A stretch of DNA of 64,000 nucleotides from NCBI RefSeq assembly GCF_000410515.1, contig NC_021500.1, forward strand, positions 3,906,001 through 3,970,000, written 5' to 3'. Of the stretch, positions 61,050-64,000 are shown piece by piece. How positions within the stretch are numbered: position 1 is the first letter of the stretch; every line of letters begins with the position of its first letter. A program made the translations under genes and the position numbers. This DNA is from Enterobacter sp. R4-368. GTDB lineage: Bacteria > Pseudomonadota > Gammaproteobacteria > Enterobacterales > Enterobacteriaceae. Below the pieces are notes generated by a model. It ran no database searches and was not told the DNA's origin. It saw only the letters and a program-made list of their open reading frames with translations.

Positions 61050-61808
61050 ATGTTGTCTGCTAACCAACCGATAAGCGAAAGTTTGCCAACGCATGGCTGC
61101 CGCCATGTAGCGATAATTATGGATGGCAATGGTCGCTGGGCGAAAAGACAAGGGAAACTTCGGGCTTTTGGTCATCGGGCCGGAGCGAAGTCTGTACGCC
61201 GTGCGGTCTCTTTTGCCGCCAATAATGGTATTGATGCACTGACGCTTTATGCTTTTAGTAGCGAGAACTGGAATCGCCCGGCGCAGGAAGTAAGTGCGCT
61301 GATGGAGTTGTTTGTGTGGGCGCTGGATAGCGAAGTAAAAAGCCTGCACCGCCATAATGTGCGTTTACGCATTATTGGCGATACCAGTCGTTTTAATACG
61401 CGTTTGCAGGAGAGAATCCGCAAAGCGGAAGCGTTAACTGCCCAGAACACCGGGCTGACGCTGAATATCGCAGCGAACTATGGTGGGCGCTGGGATATCG
61501 TACAGGGAGTCCGGCAGCTTGCCGAGCAGGTGCAGGAAGGGCTGTTGCGCCCGGATCAAATTGATGAAGAAACGCTCAATAAGCAAGTCTGCATGCATGA
61601 GCTGGCTCCCGTGGATTTAGTGATTAGGACTGGTGGGGAACATCGCATAAGTAATTTTTTACTTTGGCAAATTGCCTATGCCGAACTTTACTTTACAGAT
61701 GTTCTTTGGCCCGATTTTGATGAACAAGACTTTGAAGGTGCGCTGCATGCCTTTGCCAATCGAGAGCGTCGTTTCGGCGGTACCGAGCCAGGTGGCGACA
61801 AAGCCTGA
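61050..61808 (+). CDS. uppS: Undecaprenyl diphosphate synthase
   Basis: Cis-prenyltransferase making the C55 lipid carrier for peptidoglycan and O-antigen. The 252-residue protein has HVAIIMDGNGRWAKRQG (catalytic aspartate), FGHRAGAKSVRR, LYAFSSENWNRP and the C-terminal DLVIRTGGEHRISNFLLWQ. One residue shorter than E. coli UppS. Its stop is 12 bases before the cdsA start, so uppS, cdsA and rseP are one transcript. Confidence 0.97.
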   Translation: MLSANQPISESLPTHGCRHVAIIMDGNGRWAKRQGKLRAFGHRAGAKSVRRAVSFAANNGIDALTLYAFSSENWNRPAQEVSALMELFVWALDSEVKSLHRHNVRLRIIGDTSRFNTRLQERIRKAEALTAQNTGLTLNIAANYGGRWDIVQGVRQLAEQVQEGLLRPDQIDEETLNKQVCMHELAPVDLVIRTGGEHRISNFLLWQIAYAELYFTDVLWPDFDEQDFEGALHAFANRERRFGGTEPGGDKA

Positions 61809-61820
61809 TGGGGGTTGCTT

Positions 61821-62678
61821 TTGCTGAAGTATCGCCTGATTTCTGCTTTTGTATTGATACCCATTGTTATTGCAGCGCTTTTTTTGCTGCCGCCGGTGGG
61901 ATTTGCGATCGTTACGCTCGCTGTTTGCATGCTCGCTGCGTGGGAGTGGGGGCAACTGAGCGGCTTTACGTCCCGGACTCAGCGGGTTTGGTTGGCCGTA
62001 TTATGCGGGTTTTTACTCGCCCTTATGCTATTTACGTTGCCGGAATATCACCATAATACCCATCATCCGCTGGTGACGTTCTCGCTCTGGGCCTCTCTGG
62101 CCTGGTGGCTGGTGGCGTTGGTGTTAGTCCTCAGTTACCCGTCATCCGCTGCGGCGTGGCGCCACTCTAAAATTTTGCGCCTGATTTTCGGTATCTTGAC
62201 GATTATCCCTTTTTTCTGGGGCATGCTGGCGCTGCGCGTGTGGCATTACGATGTAAACCACTACAGCGGCGCGCTGTGGTTGTTGTACGTGATGATCCTC
62301 GTTTGGGGAGCAGATTCAGGCGCTTATATGTTTGGCAAACTATTTGGCAAACATAAACTTGCACCGAAAGTCTCGCCGGGGAAAACCTGGCAAGGTTTCC
62401 TGGGGGGCCTGCTGACTGCGGGTATTATCTCCTGGGGTTATGGTGCTTGGGCGAACCTGGATGTAACCTCATCTACGCTCTTTATTTGCTCGGTGGTCGC
62501 GGCGTTAGCCTCAGTATTGGGCGATCTCACGGAAAGTATGTTCAAGCGTGAAGCCGGAATTAAAGATAGTGGGCATCTTATTCCGGGTCATGGCGGTATA
62601 CTGGATCGCATTGACAGCCTGACAGCGGCAGTTCCTGTATTTGCCTGCCTGTTATTGCTGGTTTTCAGGACGATTTGA
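61821..62678 (+). CDS. cdsA: Phosphatidate cytidylyltransferase
   Basis: Makes CDP-diacylglycerol from phosphatidic acid and CTP, the branch point of phospholipid synthesis. The 285-residue integral membrane protein has about eight helices and the family signature [14 protein letters not shown] stretch ([20 protein letters not shown]), then [15 protein letters not shown]. The start is TTG at 61821: GGGGG ends six bases before it, and it gives the E. coli length and N-terminus ([10 protein letters not shown]). A second TTG at 61815 is too close to that site. It lies 11 bases before rseP. Confidence 0.95.
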   Translation: MLKYRLISAFVLIPIVIAALFLLPPVGFAIVTLAVCMLAAWEWGQLSGFTSRTQRVWLAVLCGFLLALMLFTLPEYHHNTHHPLVTFSLWASLAWWLVALVLVLSYPSSAAAWRHSKILRLIFGILTIIPFFWGMLALRVWHYDVNHYSGALWLLYVMILVWGADSGAYMFGKLFGKHKLAPKVSPGKTWQGFLGGLLTAGIISWGYGAWANLDVTSSTLFICSVVAALASVLGDLTESMFKREAGIKDSGHLIPGHGGILDRIDSLTAAVPVFACLLLLVFRTI

Positions 62679-62689
62679 CGGAAGGTTTT

Positions 62690-64000
62690 ATGCTGAGCAT
62701 TCTCTGGAATCTGGCGGCGTTCATTGTTGCGCTTGGTGTATTGATCACCGTGCATGAATTTGGCCATTTCTGGGTTGCTCGCCGCTGTGGCGTGCGGGTT
62801 GAGCGTTTTTCCATCGGTTTTGGTAAAGCGCTCTGGCGTCGCACCGACAAACACGGCACCGAATTCGTCATCGCCCTGATCCCCTTGGGTGGTTATGTCA
62901 AAATGCTGGATGAGCGCGTTGAGGCGGTTACGCCGGAAATGCGCCACTACGCTTTCAATAATAAAACGGTCGGCCAGCGTGCCGCCGTTATCGCTGCCGG
63001 CCCCATCGCTAACTTTATCTTTGCCATCTTCGCTTACTGGCTGGTGTTTATCATCGGTGTCCCTGGCGTTCGTCCGGTTGTTGGTGAAATAACGCCCAAC
63101 TCTATCGCTGCAAACGCGCAAATTGCACCTGGCACGGAACTTAAAGCGATTGATGGCATCGAAACGCCTGATTGGGATGCTGTGCGCTTACAGTTGGTGT
63201 CTAAAATCGGCGATAGCCAGACGACCGTCAGCGTAGCGCCATTCGGCAGTAACAATCGCCAGGATAAGGTGCTGGATTTACGTCACTGGGCCTTTGCGCC
63301 TGATAAAGACGATCCGGTTATGTCGCTGGGGATCCGTCCCCGTGCGGCACAGCTTGAACCGGTGCTTGCGGAGGTGCAACCCGGTTCCGCTGCCAGCAAA
63401 GCGGGTTTGCAAGCTGGCGACAGGATCGTTAAAGTCGATGGTCAGCAGTTAACGCAGTGGATGACGTTCGTTACGCTGGTACGGGATAACCCAGGTACGT
63501 CGTTAGCGCTGGAAGTGGAAAGACAAGGGGCTCCCTTGTCTTTGACGTTGATACCGGATACAAAGCCCGGTAGCAAGGCAGAAGGGTTTGCGGGCGTGGT
63601 GCCCAAAGTCATTCCTCTGCCAGATGAATACAAAACAGTACGCCAGTACGGGCCATTTAGCGCCATTGTTGAAGCCACGGATAAAACCTGGCAGTTGATG
63701 AAGCTAACGGTCAGTATGTTGGGGAAATTGATCACCGGTGATGTAAAACTGAACAACCTCAGTGGGCCGATTTCTATCGCTCAGGGGGCTGGGATGTCAG
63801 CGGAGTTCGGGTTGATTTACTACCTGATGTTCCTCGCTTTAATCAGCGTGAACTTAGGCATCATTAACCTGTTCCCTCTGCCTGTTCTTGATGGCGGGCA
63901 TCTGCTGTTTTTGGCGATTGAGAAGCTGAAGGGCGGACCGGTATCCGAGCGAGTTCAAGACTTTAGTTATCGCATTGGCTCTATCTTGCTGGTGCTGTTA
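62690..64000 (+). CDS. rseP: Site-2 protease RseP, 3'-truncated by the window edge
   Basis: Intramembrane zinc protease that cuts RseA after DegS, releasing sigma-E, which in turn drives degP at 48 kb. The open frame runs from ATG at 62690 (GAAGG upstream) through 437 codons to the window edge; E. coli RseP has 450 residues, so about 13 are missing. Visible are the zinc motif HEFGH (H22, E23, H26), two PDZ domains, the second metal motif in [10 protein letters not shown], and several membrane helices. It continues the uppS-cdsA transcript. Confidence 0.96.
   Translation, partial: MLSILWNLAAFIVALGVLITVHEFGHFWVARRCGVRVERFSIGFGKALWRRTDKHGTEFVIALIPLGGYVKMLDERVEAVTPEMRHYAFNNKTVGQRAAVIAAGPIANFIFAIFAYWLVFIIGVPGVRPVVGEITPNSIAANAQIAPGTELKAIDGIETPDWDAVRLQLVSKIGDSQTTVSVAPFGSNNRQDKVLDLRHWAFAPDKDDPVMSLGIRPRAAQLEPVLAEVQPGSAASKAGLQAGDRIVKVDGQQLTQWMTFVTLVRDNPGTSLALEVERQGAPLSLTLIPDTKPGSKAEGFAGVVPKVIPLPDEYKTVRQYGPFSAIVEATDKTWQLMKLTVSMLGKLITGDVKLNNLSGPISIAQGAGMSAEFGLIYYLMFLALISVNLGIINLFPLPVLDGGHLLFLAIEKLKGGPVSERVQDFSYRIGSILLVLL

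Overview
The window is an uninterrupted stretch of chromosome from a member of the Enterobacteriaceae. Almost every protein is closely similar in sequence and length to its Escherichia coli counterpart, and the order follows the E. coli map from aceE to rseP. The differences (a chromosomal traT-like gene, an unknown gene before acnB, gcd and a Met-rich cueO, no yad fimbrial operon) suggest a relative such as Kosakonia, Enterobacter or Klebsiella. I cannot fix the genus from sequence alone. I see no tRNA, rRNA, insertion sequence, prophage or CRISPR array. Both ends cut genes: aceE lacks its start and rseP lacks its last dozen or so codons.

Layout. 1-5.3 kb: pyruvate dehydrogenase (aceE-aceF, then lpd with its own leader). 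5.6-8 kb: an accessory pocket with a TraT-like lipoprotein and a cysteine-free protein of unknown function, where E. coli K-12 carries yacH. 8.2-11.4 kb: acnB and yacL. 11.4-13.5 kb: speED (spermidine) and yacC on the minus strand. 13.6-18.6 kb: CueR-type promoter and cueO with a four-copy Met-rich repeat, gcd (quinoprotein glucose dehydrogenase), hpt. 18.6-22.5 kb: can, yadGH (ABC exporter), yadE. 22.5-29.5 kb, minus strand: panD, panCB, folK-pcnB, gluQ, dksA, sfsA, thpR. 29.6-34.7 kb: hrpB, mrcB. 34.8-40.9 kb: Fur-type promoter and fhuACDB (ferrichrome uptake). 40.9-44.9 kb: hemL, clcA, erpA, yadS. 44.9-48 kb: btuF-mtnN and dgt. 48-51.4 kb: degP behind a sigma-E promoter, cdaR, yaeH. 51.5-56 kb, minus strand: dapD, glnD, map. 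56-64 kb: rpsB leader, rpsB-tsf, pyrH, frr, dxr, uppS, cdsA, rseP.

Functionally this is a core-metabolism and housekeeping region: carbon entry to the TCA cycle, polyamine, pantothenate, folate and haem precursor synthesis, translation factors, isoprenoid and phospholipid precursors, and envelope stress protection. Several rare start codons decide gene ends (AUU for pcnB; UUG for speD and cdsA; GUG for acnB, panC, hrpB, btuF and frr). The observations most worth following are the unknown protein at 6522-7955 with its TraT-like neighbour, the 45-bp repeat in cueO, the AUU start of pcnB, a consensus CRP site over the gcd promoter, and a promoter-terminator pair between dxr and uppS. I found no clearly new multi-gene system.
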